Source: Galbula dea (lineage: Eukaryota > Chordata > Aves > Piciformes > Galbulidae). From it: DNA of 64,000 nucleotides. How positions within the stretch are numbered: the first letter of the stretch is position 1; each line of letters begins with the position of its first letter. Below the pieces are notes generated by a model. It did no database searches and had not been told where the DNA came from. It worked only from the letters and a program-made list of their open reading frames with translations. Location of the stretch: assembly GCA_013399015.1 (NCBI GenBank), contig VWZX01009988.1, positions 62,001 through 126,000 of the forward strand. The letters are read 5' to 3'. The position numbers and the translations under genes were made by a program. Below are positions 34,401 to 46,160 of the stretch, piece after piece.

Positions 34401-36850
34401 CACACAGGGCTTCCCAAAGAGGAGCTGAGGCGTACACAGGGTCCTCAACGCCAAGGATGGGCTTTGCCTCCTGCAGTTGTTTTTTCCCCTTTGTTTCTCT
34501 CTGTAGGAATACATTGTTCACTTCATTGTGAGGAGTTCCAGGCAGACATGACGAAAGGGAGAAAACAGCTCCAGAAAAGAGACGTCCAGTGCAGCACTGA
34601 TGAAATGAGCTGTTTGGAAACAAGGAACGAGCAAACAGGAAAGTGCTTTAACCGTTTTGAGGCTGAGATCCCAGCGTGTTCTTGGCACTGGCAGGAACAA
34701 TGGGGTGATGTCACGAGCCAGAATTCCCCACGGTGGATGGGAGCCCAGCAAATAAGCATAACTCTTGTCCTGGGACATTAGCAAAATTTTTTCCACAGTT
34801 GGTCATCCCCCACCGAGTCCCTGTTAGGAAGTGTAGGAAAGAGACATTGTCAAGTGAAGCTTCCTCTGGGAGATTGGTCGCCCTCCCTCCCCACCCCCAG
34901 ATCAAGGCATCAGTTGTTACAAAGCACTGCTTTCTGCTGACTACAAGGACTTTCTGTGGTGGTGCTGGGAGACTGAGCACAGGGCTGCCTGAAGAACACA
35001 TTTCATGCAGTGAAGAGGAGTGCACACGAGGGGTGGGTACTTCTAAGAGCAGAGGAGGAGAAGTCTTGTTAGCTCCAGAAGGCTTTGAACCCACACAGCA
35101 TCATTATGGAGCTTTGTCCTTACAGATTTGGAGGTGCTGAGAACGGCAAGGAGCTTAGGAGACAGAGTTCTGCACAAACAGTTGTGTATGGAGAATTTCA
35201 ACCAAGTTTAAGGCTTCTAACTGACATGAGGGCATCCTCCACATCCCAGCATCCCCTTCTTATTTTGGTTTGAATTCAGCTCTGTGGAGAGTGACCTGAA
35301 GTTCCTGGCAGCACCCAGGTGTTTTCTGAAGCATGTCTTGAATTCCCTTTTGGCAACTGCCCCTTTCTTTTGACAGGGACTAGCCCCATGAGAGGACTGG
35401 AATGGCCAGGCAATATTCACAGGGTGTGATGACCTTCTGCCATTATTAGGCTGTTACTGAAAATTCAGACAGCTCTCACCTCTCCAAGAACTGACCATCA
35501 AGACCTCAGACAGGTTCTCTGCACAGCACACCAGCTCTGGGCTGTCACTTCCTTTTTGTGACATGAAGGTTGCTGTTAGTAAAATGGGGAGGTAGCACTG
35601 CTTGGCTGAGATGGACATGGGATTACTCTTTCAACAGCAAAAAGGACTTCAATGAGCCTGAGCCAGTCAAGAAATGTCAACCCTGAAGAAAAGAAGCATT
35701 AAGACATGAGTGTTTGCATGGTTTATTGATAACAGATTTTTGCCTGTTCTGTGTTTGTCTGTGGTTTGTGTTATCAATGCCTGAGAACACCATGAGGAGT
35801 TGTTTTACTCTGGTGCCACTTTCCAGATCTTTCTGTGCTTCCTCCATCCTAGGAGTTTCCAGAGAAACCCAGTGTCCCTCACAGACGTGGGGAGAGGTGG
35901 CCTGACCCCAGGCATTGGGACTGCCATCTGAAACTGCTAGAGCTGTCCTGCTGCTTCCATCTCCCACAGCATAGCCACAAGGCTTCTCTGTTGCAGAGGC
36001 AGAAATCTCCCCAGGACAGCGGTCAGAGAAGGTGAGGTCAGACAGGGAGGTGAAGAATGTGCCCTGCAACCTGGGACTTGCTGTCTCAGTCCTTTCCAGT
36101 GAGGTGGGAAGGGGGCAGCCAGCAGCAGCTGGGTTGGCCTTGGAAGAGACAACTCCCACATCCAGGAGAGCCTGGTTGTAGCGTTACCCAGAAAGTGTCT
36201 GTCCCCATGGCAGTGCTGACCTCTTGGCTGCCCTTTGCCTTCCTTGCACATCCCTTGAGCCAGCCTGTTGTGAGCTGGCTGGTATCTGCCTGGCATCCTT
36301 CTAGCCAGCTGCAGGAACAAATTATCTCAGACCTGTACTGCATGCAGAAGAGGCCAAGCCAGAGGCTTTCTTCTGCAGGGCATGGTTGCACTATCCTGCC
36401 TGGGAGTTTAAATCTACAGGGGCTATGAGAGAGCAAAGGTGGGAGCAGGCATCAGGTAAAATCCTGGTCCCTTTCTGCAGATCTCCACTTTAACTAGAGG
36501 TCTCAAAAGTCACTTGGCAGAACAAGTTTGGTTCCACTGAGGTTGTGGCAGTGATGGACTGCCTTGGGAGGTTGGTCAGGCAGAAGGAGGCCTCTGCAAT
36601 GCTGCAATTCAGGAAGCTGCTAGTGAAAAGTTAAGGGCAGTGAAAGGGAGATGTGATTCTCAGGTGATTTTGAAGGGGGAAAATGAGTTGAATGTCTCAG
36701 AGACCTTTGAAAAGTAGTGAGCTGTCTGCAGTCTGATTATTACCCTGGTACACAAGTGTAGTTAATTTTATAGGAAAGTAATTAGTCCTTCAGTAGAATA
36801 AAAGAGGAGGGGAGGCAAGATTTGCCTCTAGGACACCAGTTCAATTTAAA
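31457..36850. other. Intergenic, nothing recognised
   Basis: No CR1 and no known coding domain in 5.4 kb. A 160-codon frame (minus, 36159-35677) is uncharacterised, overlapped by open frames on both strands, and not called. Confidence 0.45.
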
Positions 36851-37147
36851 TCATAGAATCACCTAATCATAGACTGGTTTGGGTTGAAAGGAACCTCTCA
36901 AGGTCTTCTAGTCCAACCCCCCTGAAGTCAGGAGGGACACCTTCAGCTAGAACAGGTTGCTCAGAGCCCCAGACAACCTGAGCTGGAATGGTTCCAGGGA
37001 TGGATCATCACCATCCTCACAGTAAAATGTCTCTTCCTTTTATCTAGTCTAAATCTTCTCTTTCAGTTTCAAACCATCACCCCTTGGCTTGTCTCAACAG
37101 GTCCTGATAAGAAGTCTGTCCCCATCTTTCTTCCAGGAAGGCACTAG
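36851..37147 (-). mobile_element. CR1 LINE 3' fragment
   Basis: TCATAGAATCACCTAATCAT, …AGGTCTTCTAGTCCAACCCC and the 'CATCACCCCTTGGCTTGTC' and 'GTCTGTCCCCATCTTTCTT' blocks. Confidence 0.93.
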
Positions 37148-40100
37148 ATACACCAGAGATATTGTGAATATATGGGGGTGTGACCAGCTTTGGAAGGGGC
37201 ATCTAACTCCATGCATCAGGACTCTCCTGTTGGATGAGACCCACAGCAGGGGCAGGACACACCTCATCCCTTATAACAAGACTTGTCCACCTTCCTCTTC
37301 AGCATCTTCTGCTGGTTACTGCCACAGACCACAGACCTGAGCCAGCCTGGTTTTACAGTTCTTATCTTAAAGTCATAATAAATGTGCTCCTGAGGACACC
37401 TTCCATGCTGCTGGGGGAGCTCTTGCAGAGAGACACACCAGTAAAAGGTAAAAACTAGCCCCAAGAATCAGGGCTGCCACCTTCCCTCTAGGAGCAGGAG
37501 CTGGACATTTGCAACTCTCTCACAACCTGCAACTCTCTGCAACCTGCAACTCTCCCACACCAAGATATTTGCTAAATATTTCCAGCACCAGCTCTTCCTT
37601 CTTCCACAAACTGCAGAGGCTGTGAACTCGTCCTGAAACTTCCTCACTACCTGGGAAACAGAAGGTGATCACCTTTCTTCTGTGGATGGAAAAGGTGTAT
37701 CAAAGAGAAATTTTGGGAGTGAGAGAGGGGTTTTTCTAGAGTTGAACTGAATGACAGCTACAGATCTGTCCCATTACATACTTTCTGTGCCCAAAGGGCA
37801 AGAGAAGAGAAGTGCAGTGTGTGTTTAGACAGCCCCATGGAGACATTCCTTGGACGTTGGGTGTTCATTGGAACACTTTACTATGGATGTCTGCATTTAC
37901 TCCACCCTGATGGTTGAACTCCTTCAGGTTTCCAGAATGATGAGTGACCTGGAATTTATAATTACAATAGGTGTAATGCAATTAATCACCACCTTGGAGC
38001 TGTCTTCTCTCGCTAACTGCTTTATGACACCAACCCTCTGCAGCAAGTGCATGAGAACAGCTTGTGTAACATGACTGCTTCCAGCTGGGACAAGTTCAGT
38101 GGGGTTCCTACCACCCAGCCAGGCTCAAATACCCCTTTCTGCAGCAGCTGCTCTCTGAAAATGCCAAGGTGCTCCAGGTTGCAGACACAGCAATATTCAG
38201 TATCCAGTTCAAATCCCAGCAGATATGCTTGAAATACCCTTTGAGCAACTAGCTTTTATTTGGCCAGCAGATCTCTCCTTCTAGGTCATTCTTTTGGGGA
38301 GATGTGTGGGGTAAGCCTTTGGGTGAGGAAGCTGCAAAAATCAACCAGAGACAGAAACACATACAGAGAATAAAGCAACAGTTAAGTGCAGATCGAAGAA
38401 AACCAAGGAAAACAAAGAAAATGCAAGTGTGTGCCCTTTAAACCTCAGCACTTGCACATCTGGTTAATTATTAATTATTGATATGCTTTATTGATGTATT
38501 GATGTATTGATTTGTGCCACCTAGAGGACAGATCTCATTGTTCTGAACTCTGTATGAAGCCACCACAGGATCTGAAGAGCTTATCAAAGTTTTCCAATGA
38601 GAAGTACAGAAGCTGGAACACTGAAACAGCTGAGCACTGGGAATATCTCAGCTCCCTCCACCCCCAAATTATGGGCAGAAAAAGAAAAGAAGTCCAGGGC
38701 TTCTGAATCAGACACTTTATTACAGTCAGTAAAATTATTTCAGTTCTCAGTCTTGCAATTTGTTGGAAAAATGATGGAAATAATTTAAGTTTCTTTACTC
38801 AAGGGCTCAGAGTTGTAATGGAAAAAATATTCTGTCAAAATGCACCATTTTAATCAGATCTGAAACCTTTAAAAACAGCTCATTAGGAAAAAAAATCAGA
38901 AATACTAGATTTAGAGAAAAAAACAACACCTCAAAAACCATTTGCAGCAAATGAAGAAGGTCATAATTTCCATTCAGCTCTATTTGCAGTTTTGGTAGGA
39001 GGTGAGAGACTCCAGTCTGCAGAAGAAGATCATTTAGAGGAGGAAACAAGGAAAGTTTTACAAGAAAGTTTAATTAAACTAGGAGTAATTAGGTGCTGAG
39101 GAATCACAACACAAAGCTGGCACAGAATCAGTCTATGTGAGCAGTGTCTTTTTGCTGCATGTCTCTGCCCTTGGACAGATGTAACTATAATTTCAGTTAC
39201 TGGTTAACCTGTTTGCCATGAAACTTCATCTCTACAGGCTGCTTTATGCTGGAGCTATTGGTATCTGACTGCATGTCCAGAGGGAGCAGAGCTGAGGGTG
39301 ATTTTCTGCTCCAGTAGAAATCCTGCAATATTTTATTCCAACACAAAATGATGCAAAACTATTAGGGATTTTGCATTAAAAACACAGTAATAATCTCCTA
39401 GCCAATATTATCTCAGGTGAATATTATCTCAGGTGACAGAAGTGCATTCTCCTCAGCAAACAGTTGCCATTGTTTGGTCTCTTTCAAAGAGTTTCAGTAT
39501 GTTAAAGTAGTTTTAAACAGAAGAGCAAAAGAATCCTTTCCAAATCTGTAGACAGGAGACACTAGAAATTCATAACAATGTTTAATTTTATTAGCTTTGC
39601 TGTTCATCTGTTGGTCTCAGCCCAGTCAGTGTATTTCTAAAGGATGTCTAACAACACTTGCTGTGTTAGTTCCCCCAAAATAGCTGCATGTCTAATATTG
39701 GCTTTGTCTCACTTTCCCAGTACAAAAACGATGGAGAAGAGAAGAGAGGAGGAAATCTTGTCCTTTTTCTTGCCACTGGCTGTTTTGTCTATGGATTCTA
39801 GAAACTCCTTGGCTGTCTGTGGGGGTTCTGAACCCTCTGACCCCAGCTCAGAGACCAGGTCTCCAAGTGGATCTGCTGAGCAGGGAGCACAGTGTTGCCA
39901 TTGAGTGGTTTTGTGTTGAAGGCCACGAGTTAGTTATGTCTGACATCTCTTGGATGCCACAAACCAGCTCCTTTGTTATTGGAGATAACAGAAAGCCCAG
40001 GAGAAAACAAGGCAGATGAGTAGCAGAGGAGGTGAGAGGACTCAGCTTCCCCAGAGTTGTTACTATTTATACTTCAGGGGTTCCTCAAAATAGACTCCAC

Positions 40101-41269
40101 AGTGTTTACAGGGTGGTTTTTTCTGGCATGAGTCACGTGGAGACATGTTCCTCCTGCTCAGCATTGCCCACAAGTCATGGGGTCTCACCAGCTGATAGAG
40201 GAGCTCAGTCCTGAGGGGAGGCTGGGTAAGAAAAGGTTTCATGATGCCATGATGAAGGACACCCAAAACTACCCTTAGCCACTTCCAGGCAAACTCCTCT
40301 CCTTGACCACTGAAGCTGCATATGTTGTCAGTTGGGAGCAAGCCCAAACCTGCCACCTACCTTGATTCATCAGCTGTCCTCTTATGGCCCAGCTGACACT
40401 ATGTGCTGAAGCTCCTTTGATGGGAAAAGCTCAGCCCCAAGTGTGGACTCCAGTTCTCATCAATGCAGTCTGCAGTGATAAGCCAGGGCATGGCTGAGCA
40501 GGCTGGTCCTAGTACATCTGTGTGGCCCAGGAGTGCTTTTTGTATCTGATCAGGATGGATATTTAGAACCTGAACACTGCTTAGAGTGCTGGGTGCAAGG
40601 AGAGTCTCCTGCTTAAATCTCATCTTCACCTGGCAATAGGGATGTAGCCTGAGGAGGTGTCAGGAAATGCAGCAGGCCATGGGGTGGTCACTGCCTCATT
40701 TTTTCAAGCTCTTACTAGGGAAAGGTTTGGATACTTTCACTGAAATCCAAATAACAAGACAGCAGACTGGCCTGAGCCATATCTTCCACCAGCCCTTCCA
40801 TAATGCCCAGTAACCTCAGCTGAGCTCTCCTTCGTGCTCCCTCTGCAGCTGCCCACCCCAGCAGGGACTCAGCAAGCCCCATCCTCCCTCCACTGCTTTC
40901 CCTTCCCCTCCCAGAGCAGCAATTCTACTTCCTCCATGGTCCCAAGTTGATCCCTCTCACCATTTTCTCCAGTGGGCTCAGGTTTAGCTTGGCTCAGCCA
41001 TAAGTCAGGTGTGCTTCTCACTGCCACCCCACAGACCCACATTTCCATCTCCCTCCATCTCCCTCTCTGCAATAATCCTCATGTGGCTGCCACAGAAGTT
41101 GCTATGCTTGCTGAGTTGATGACTATCAGGTACTGCAAATCCATTACATTGGAAAACAGAGTTCAGGCTCATTTTTCTGCTGCAAGCTTTCTGCAGGGCA
41201 TGGAGGAAATGCCAAAACACAGGTGTTAAAATTTTAGCCATTCTCCTGCCAGCATGGCAAGATGAAGAT
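37148..41269. other. Intergenic with small tandem repeats
   Basis: No gene recognised. GCAACTCTC occurs three times, with CAACCTGCAACTCTC twice, at about 37509-37553. TTGATGTA-type units lie at 38488-38512. A perfect 16-base duplication (AATATTATCTCAGGTG) lies at 39404-39435. Confidence 0.5.
39404..39435. repeat. Perfect 16-base tandem duplication
   Basis: AATATTATCTCAGGTG occurs twice head to tail. Confidence 0.95.
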
Positions 41270-41640
41270 CATAGGATCATGGAATCATCTGGGTTGGAAG
41301 GGACCTCCAGAGGTCATCTAGTCCAACCCCCCTAGAGTGAGCAGGGACATCCCCAACTAAATCAGGTTGCTCAGAACCTTGTCTAGCCTCACNAAAGAGC
41401 TGAACACAGTACTCCAGATGAGGCCTCACCAGAGTAAAGTGGCAGAACCATCTCTCTCCATGTGCTGGTCACACTTCTCTCGATGCAGCTCAGGATGCTA
41501 TTTGCCTCCCAGGCCACCAGCGCACACTGCTTGCTCATGGCCAGCTTCTCGTCCACCAACACCCCCAAGTCCTTTTCTGCAGGGCTGCTCTCTATCTCCT
41601 CAGCCCCCAGCCTGTATTGATAAGATCCTTTAGAACCATG
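41270..41640 (-). mobile_element. CR1 fragment with interior missing at an N
   Basis: The 3' end (ATCATAGGATCATGGAATCA…GTCATCTAGTCCAACCCC) and an ORF2 part are both present. The ORF2 part reads YRLGAEEIESSPAEKDLGV on the minus strand and continues into VDEKL. They join at a single N (41393), where several hundred bases of normal CR1 would be expected. Confidence 0.93.
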
Positions 41641-44624
41641 AATTTCAGGAGCTGCTTTTGCCTCAGGTGGTAAATGTAGAAAGTGCAGCATGCGTAAGGG
41701 GGAGTCAGGACTAAGAGAAGACCTAGCTTGAGCAGAAAGTTGCCTGCCTCAGTGGGAAATGCAAAGAAGGGAGTCAGGCAGCAGGAGTATTGGCTGTGAA
41801 TGATCCCTAGAAGTTCCATAGGAGAACAGGTCAGCTCTTTCCCATGATAAATAAGGTCCTGGATGAAAAGGTCTCTCCCTCCCTTCTCACTCCAGCCAGT
41901 AGCCCACTTGCTTCTAAGCTGCTACATTAGCTAGTATTTAATTAGTTGTACAAAATAGAAGGAAAGAGATGCAAATCTCATCCCAGATAACCTCGTTCTC
42001 TCCTGCCAAGAGGACTCAGTGTTTAACAGGCACAGCATAAACCAGCTGAAGTTATTCACACTTGGCCTCTCCTACAGCCCAGGAAAGGTTCTAACCATTG
42101 GGCTTGGAGTCTACTAGTGCACACACACGTCTGAGGGCTCGTCTCTGCTGTCTTTTGTGTGGGTTTGGCAAGCCCTTCAGATACCTAATGGATCAGGTCT
42201 TGCCAAAAATCAGAGAGTGGGAAACGCCTAGTTTAAGAGTCTCTCCAGGGCTTGTGCACAAGCAGCTCACCATGTCCAAAGAGCTAAATCCAGAGGGGAT
42301 TAAGTGCTCAAGCTTAGCATGTAGGAGAAACCTAAAACCTGAGCTGCCACCTAACACTGTAGGTGCTTGAGGTTCCTAGGTGCTGACGTTCCTCCAAAAG
42401 AGTGCACACAAAACTGTCTACACCCCAGGCCTTTTGACACTCATATTTCTGCTGCTGCACAGCAAACATCCTACAGGAGGTACGTGCACATCCCCATGGT
42501 GTAAACATGCTGCACAGTGCTCAGGCTGTTCTCCTCTTCCCTGAAACAACAGATTTGTCCCCATCGTTTTGTGACATTTTGGAAAGGAATTCAGCAGTAC
42601 ATTGAAGGACACAGAACAGAGCAGGGGCAAACACTGATAACATTGGCAAAGGGGTGAGCAGAATGGGTGTCTGCTAGCTCCCCTAATACAGACTTCCATC
42701 CTCTGCTTGATGATAGGAAAAGTGTAGACAGGATATCCCTGGAGGGTGTCTCTTCAGGAGAGCGGTTGGCAAAACCTCTGCTTCTCTACACAGGGTGAGC
42801 AAAGGTGCTTTGGGCCAGGAGGAGGGGGTTTTATTGTGTAAGAGAAGAAAACAAGAAGGAAAAAAAGTAGTTTTCATGAGAGGAGCCTGTGAGTGTGTGT
42901 GTGCTCCCCCTGTAATACTCTGCATTGAAGTGAACACAAATTGGCTGCTGCTCATGCCCCTAAACTGAAATCTAACACGACTGGAGACATTAACACAGAG
43001 AGCTCCAGACACCACAGCACTCATTGGCTTCCAGATCCCTGAAGAAATTCTGTAGCTGAAAGAATAGAAAGCTAGTGTTTGCAGGTGTAATAGAAGGTTG
43101 CTGGGTTGTGGAGCACTAACTTGTCCCTCCAGGGTTAGAGACAATTAGTAGAAGTCAGTCTTCTGAGGGAATGCATGAGGAAACACAAGCAGATGCTTAG
43201 GATGAAGTTGGTGTTTGCAGAAGGCCATGCATGATTGGACTGCAGATTGAAGGTAATTGAGTACCACCACTCTGTAGAGTTGGTTTCTGGAGGGAAGATG
43301 GGCACATCTTTGTAGCCCCACCAAAGGATGAGAGTGCTGAAATAAAAAGCCAGGTCCTTCTACTGGAATGGCATGTGAAGGGCACCTTGTTCTTGGGGCC
43401 AGCTACAGCTTTACTGTCTGTGAAAGGAAGTGGAAAAATTGGGTGCAGAGAAGAGATGTGTGTTATTGCTAATTCATCTTCAGAATCCAAGACTTCTTCA
43501 AGAGCCTTTATCAAAGAGGGCTCAAGAGTCTGAACAAAAGAGCATCCACAGCATCAAAATAACCTGAAGACTGGCTGACATTGGTCTGAGTGTCCAGAGG
43601 TGGAGAACTATAAGGAATTGCCTTTAGAGGAAGCCTGTCATTGCACTCCTAACCCATGTTCCTCTGAAATACTGGACACTCAAGGATCAAAACATCTCAA
43701 GTTTTCTGTTGCCTTTCAAGGTCTGTCCATTGTGCAAAGCTGGTTTCAGAAAAGTCTTCCCTAACTCAGCTTTGATCTGACTTGGTATGAGAAGCACAGA
43801 AGGTCAAATGTTCATGTCACTGACATCCCTGCAGCTTCCAGCACAGCTCTGAGTGCTCACACCATACTCTCAGCAGGACTTCATGCTGTTGCCTACACAT
43901 AGCAAGAGGGACAGGAGTTCATGAGGAACAACTTTTGAACTCATTGTTAACATTTACCCTGCTAAGTTATGGCTCTTAAACCCTTTGGAGGCTCAGCAGT
44001 GGCTCAGTCATCCTCTGCCCTCCTTTTACAGTTGTTTAAATCACCATGTTTTTAGGCTCAAACCTTTGTAATTAGGTGCCAGCAAGGCAGGCTGCTTTGC
44101 ACAGCTAATTGCAGGCAGCAGCAGATGCCTCACTGTGCTATGGTTGTCTGGACATGATACAGCAAAGCCTTGGTCTAGCTATGTCAGAGGGATGAGCAGA
44201 AACACTAGGAGCATGATCTGCCCTAGGTTAATGGCATAATGAGAGAGGTGTGAAAATTATGAGTTGTGGCAGCCCTGGGAGGCATCTTATTTATCTATGT
44301 GGTGACAGATGCCACCTCAGGAAGAGGTATATATGCTACAGACAGATGATGTAACACAAATCTTAGTTAACATTAGGCACTTTTAACAATAACTATTCAG
44401 ATGACAGTTCATGGAGAGCACACATTCCTGCAGGCAAAGACTCTGCAACCAGGAGTGTACCCCACCCAGCTCTGCAAAGCAACCCTAAGGCACAGATCTA
44501 CACAGGCACAAGGCTTTGCCTGAGAAGGGCTTGTTGCACCCAGCCCTTTGTTGTTTCATGCTGCTTTGTGTCCTGGGCTGCTCCAAAGGTAATTGCAACC
44601 AAAAGCCACAGTCACAATGTCACT
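41641..44624. other. Intergenic, nothing recognised
   Basis: A 153-codon frame (minus, 43144-42683) has no recognisable domain. No repeats recognised. Confidence 0.45.
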
Positions 44625-44720
44625 GTTGGCAACCTGATCTAGTGAAAAGTGTCCCTGCCAGGCAGGGGGTTGGAACTAGATGATCTTTGAGGTCCCTTCC
44701 AGCTCTGACAATTCTATGAT
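44625..44720 (+). mobile_element. CR1 extreme 3' end
   Basis: Only about 95 bases remain: GGCAACCTGATCTAGTG…, CAGGGGGTTGGAACTAGATG, ATCTTTGAGGTCCC and the tail GACAATTCTATGAT. It is very close to the inner copy at 16951-17420, so likely the same subfamily. Confidence 0.92.
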
Positions 44721-45107
44721 TTCCTCCATGGCCATGTCATGGCAAGAGTAGGCTTCTGGTGAAGAAGGTAAGATGTTCCAGGGGAGCACAGAGGCAATCC
44801 TCCACCAAATCGAGGGTTGAGAATGACCCCTCTGCTGAGGTCATTTGTCATGACTTCTGCAGCCATGGAGGTGGAAGTCTCATACCCTGTGTCACCATGC
44901 CTTCAGACCACTGTCTTCTGGATCTAGTCAGCAGCAGCAAGTGTAACTAGGAGCACTTCAGCTTCTCTAACCTACTACCCTGTGCAAGCAGAAGGTCTCA
45001 GGCTGAGGTCCAGCACTGCTTTGTGAGATACTGGCTCACCTCAGAAGGACAATCAGTGTGATTTGTAACAAGGGTAGAAAGGAGCATCCTTCAATGACAT
45101 CAACAGC

Positions 45108-45432
45108 AGGATTGAGTGCAGCCCCAGCAATTCTGTAGGTGATACCAAGCTGAGTGGTGAAGTTGACTCTCCTGTGGGAAGAGATCCATCCAGAGGGACC
45201 TGGAAAACTTGGAGAGGTGTGTCTGTAGGAAAATCAGGAAGTTCAACAAGGCCAAGTGCAAAGTCCTGCACCTGGGTCAGGGCATTCTTCAGTACCAACA
45301 CAGGCTGGGGATGAAGGGATAGAGAGCAGCCCTGAGGAGAAGGACTTAGAGGAACTGATTGATAAAAAGCTGGACATGAGTTAGCAATGTGTGCTTGCAG
45401 CCCAGAAACCAATTGTGTCTTAAGCTGCATCA
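45108..45432 (+). mobile_element. Outer CR1 copy (ORF2 part), interrupted
   Basis: GTAGGTGATACCAAGCTGAG, ATCCAGAGGGACCTGGAAAA, AAAGTCCTGCACCTGGGTC and GAGAAGGACTTAG are the CR1 ORF2 C-terminal region. It breaks off at AGCTGCATCAG. Confidence 0.88.
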
Positions 45433-45582
45433 GAGTCTCCTTCTCTGGAGACTTTCAAAACCAACCTGGATGTGTTCCTGTGCATTTCTGTGATCTAGGT
45501 GAACCTGCTTTAGCAGAAGAGTTGGACTAGATGCTCCCCAAAGACTCTCCTTCCAAGCCTTACCATGCTGGGATTCTGTGAA
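45433..45582 (+). mobile_element. Inner CR1 3' tail nested in the outer CR1
   Basis: TCTCCTTCTCTGGAGACTTT, …GTTGGACTAGATGCTCCCCA and a tail GGGATTCTGTGAA form the last ~150 bases of a different CR1, inserted in the host copy. Confidence 0.82.
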
Positions 45583-46160
45583 AAGCAGCATCTCCAGCAG
45601 GTCAGGGAGGGGCTCCTGCCCCTCTGCTCCACTCTAGGGAGACCTCTCCAGCACTGAAGTCCTCAGTACAGGAGAGACATGGACCTGGTGGAGAGGGTCA
45701 AGAGATAGACAGGAAAATGGCCAGAGTGCTGGAACCCCTCTGTTATGAGGCCAGGCTGAGAGAGTTGAGGTTGTTCAGCCTGGAGAAGAGAAGGCTCCAG
45801 GGAGATCTTATTGCAGCCTTGCAGTACTTTAAAGAAGCCTCTGAGAAAGATGGGGAGAAACTTTTCAGCAGGAGCTGTTGTGACAGGGCAAGGGGTGAGG
45901 GTTTGAAACTGAAAGAGAGAGATTTAAACTACAAAGAAGGAAGACATGTTTTCCACTGCTGGTGGTGAGACCTTGGCCCAGGTTGCCCAGAGAGGTGGGA
46001 GATGTCCCATCCCTGGAACCATCCCAGGTTGGGTTATTTGAGGCTGTGAGCAACCTGCTCTAGTTACAGATGTCCCTGGTGACTGCAGGGGGTTGGACTA
46101 GATGACCTTGAAAGTTCCCTTCCCACCCAAACCATTCTGATTTTATGATTCTGTGATTGC
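45583..46160 (+). mobile_element. Outer CR1 copy, resumed to its 3' end
   Basis: CCAGCAGGTCAGGGAGGGGC follows as expected after the broken GCATCA… of the first part. It continues through GTTCAGCCTGGAGAAGAGAA to GGTTGGACTAGATGACCTTG and ATTTTATGATTCTGTGATTG. Confidence 0.88.

Noticed and set aside
35677..36159. 160-codon open frame on the minus strand
   Set aside because: No recognisable domain, no clear splice sites or start context, and both strands are open here. I checked it by eye for HIVEP-like zinc fingers and found none.
38512..38527. Possible second CTCF site (CCACCTAGAGGAC)
   Set aside because: Several core positions mismatch when aligned to CCASYAGRKGGCRS.
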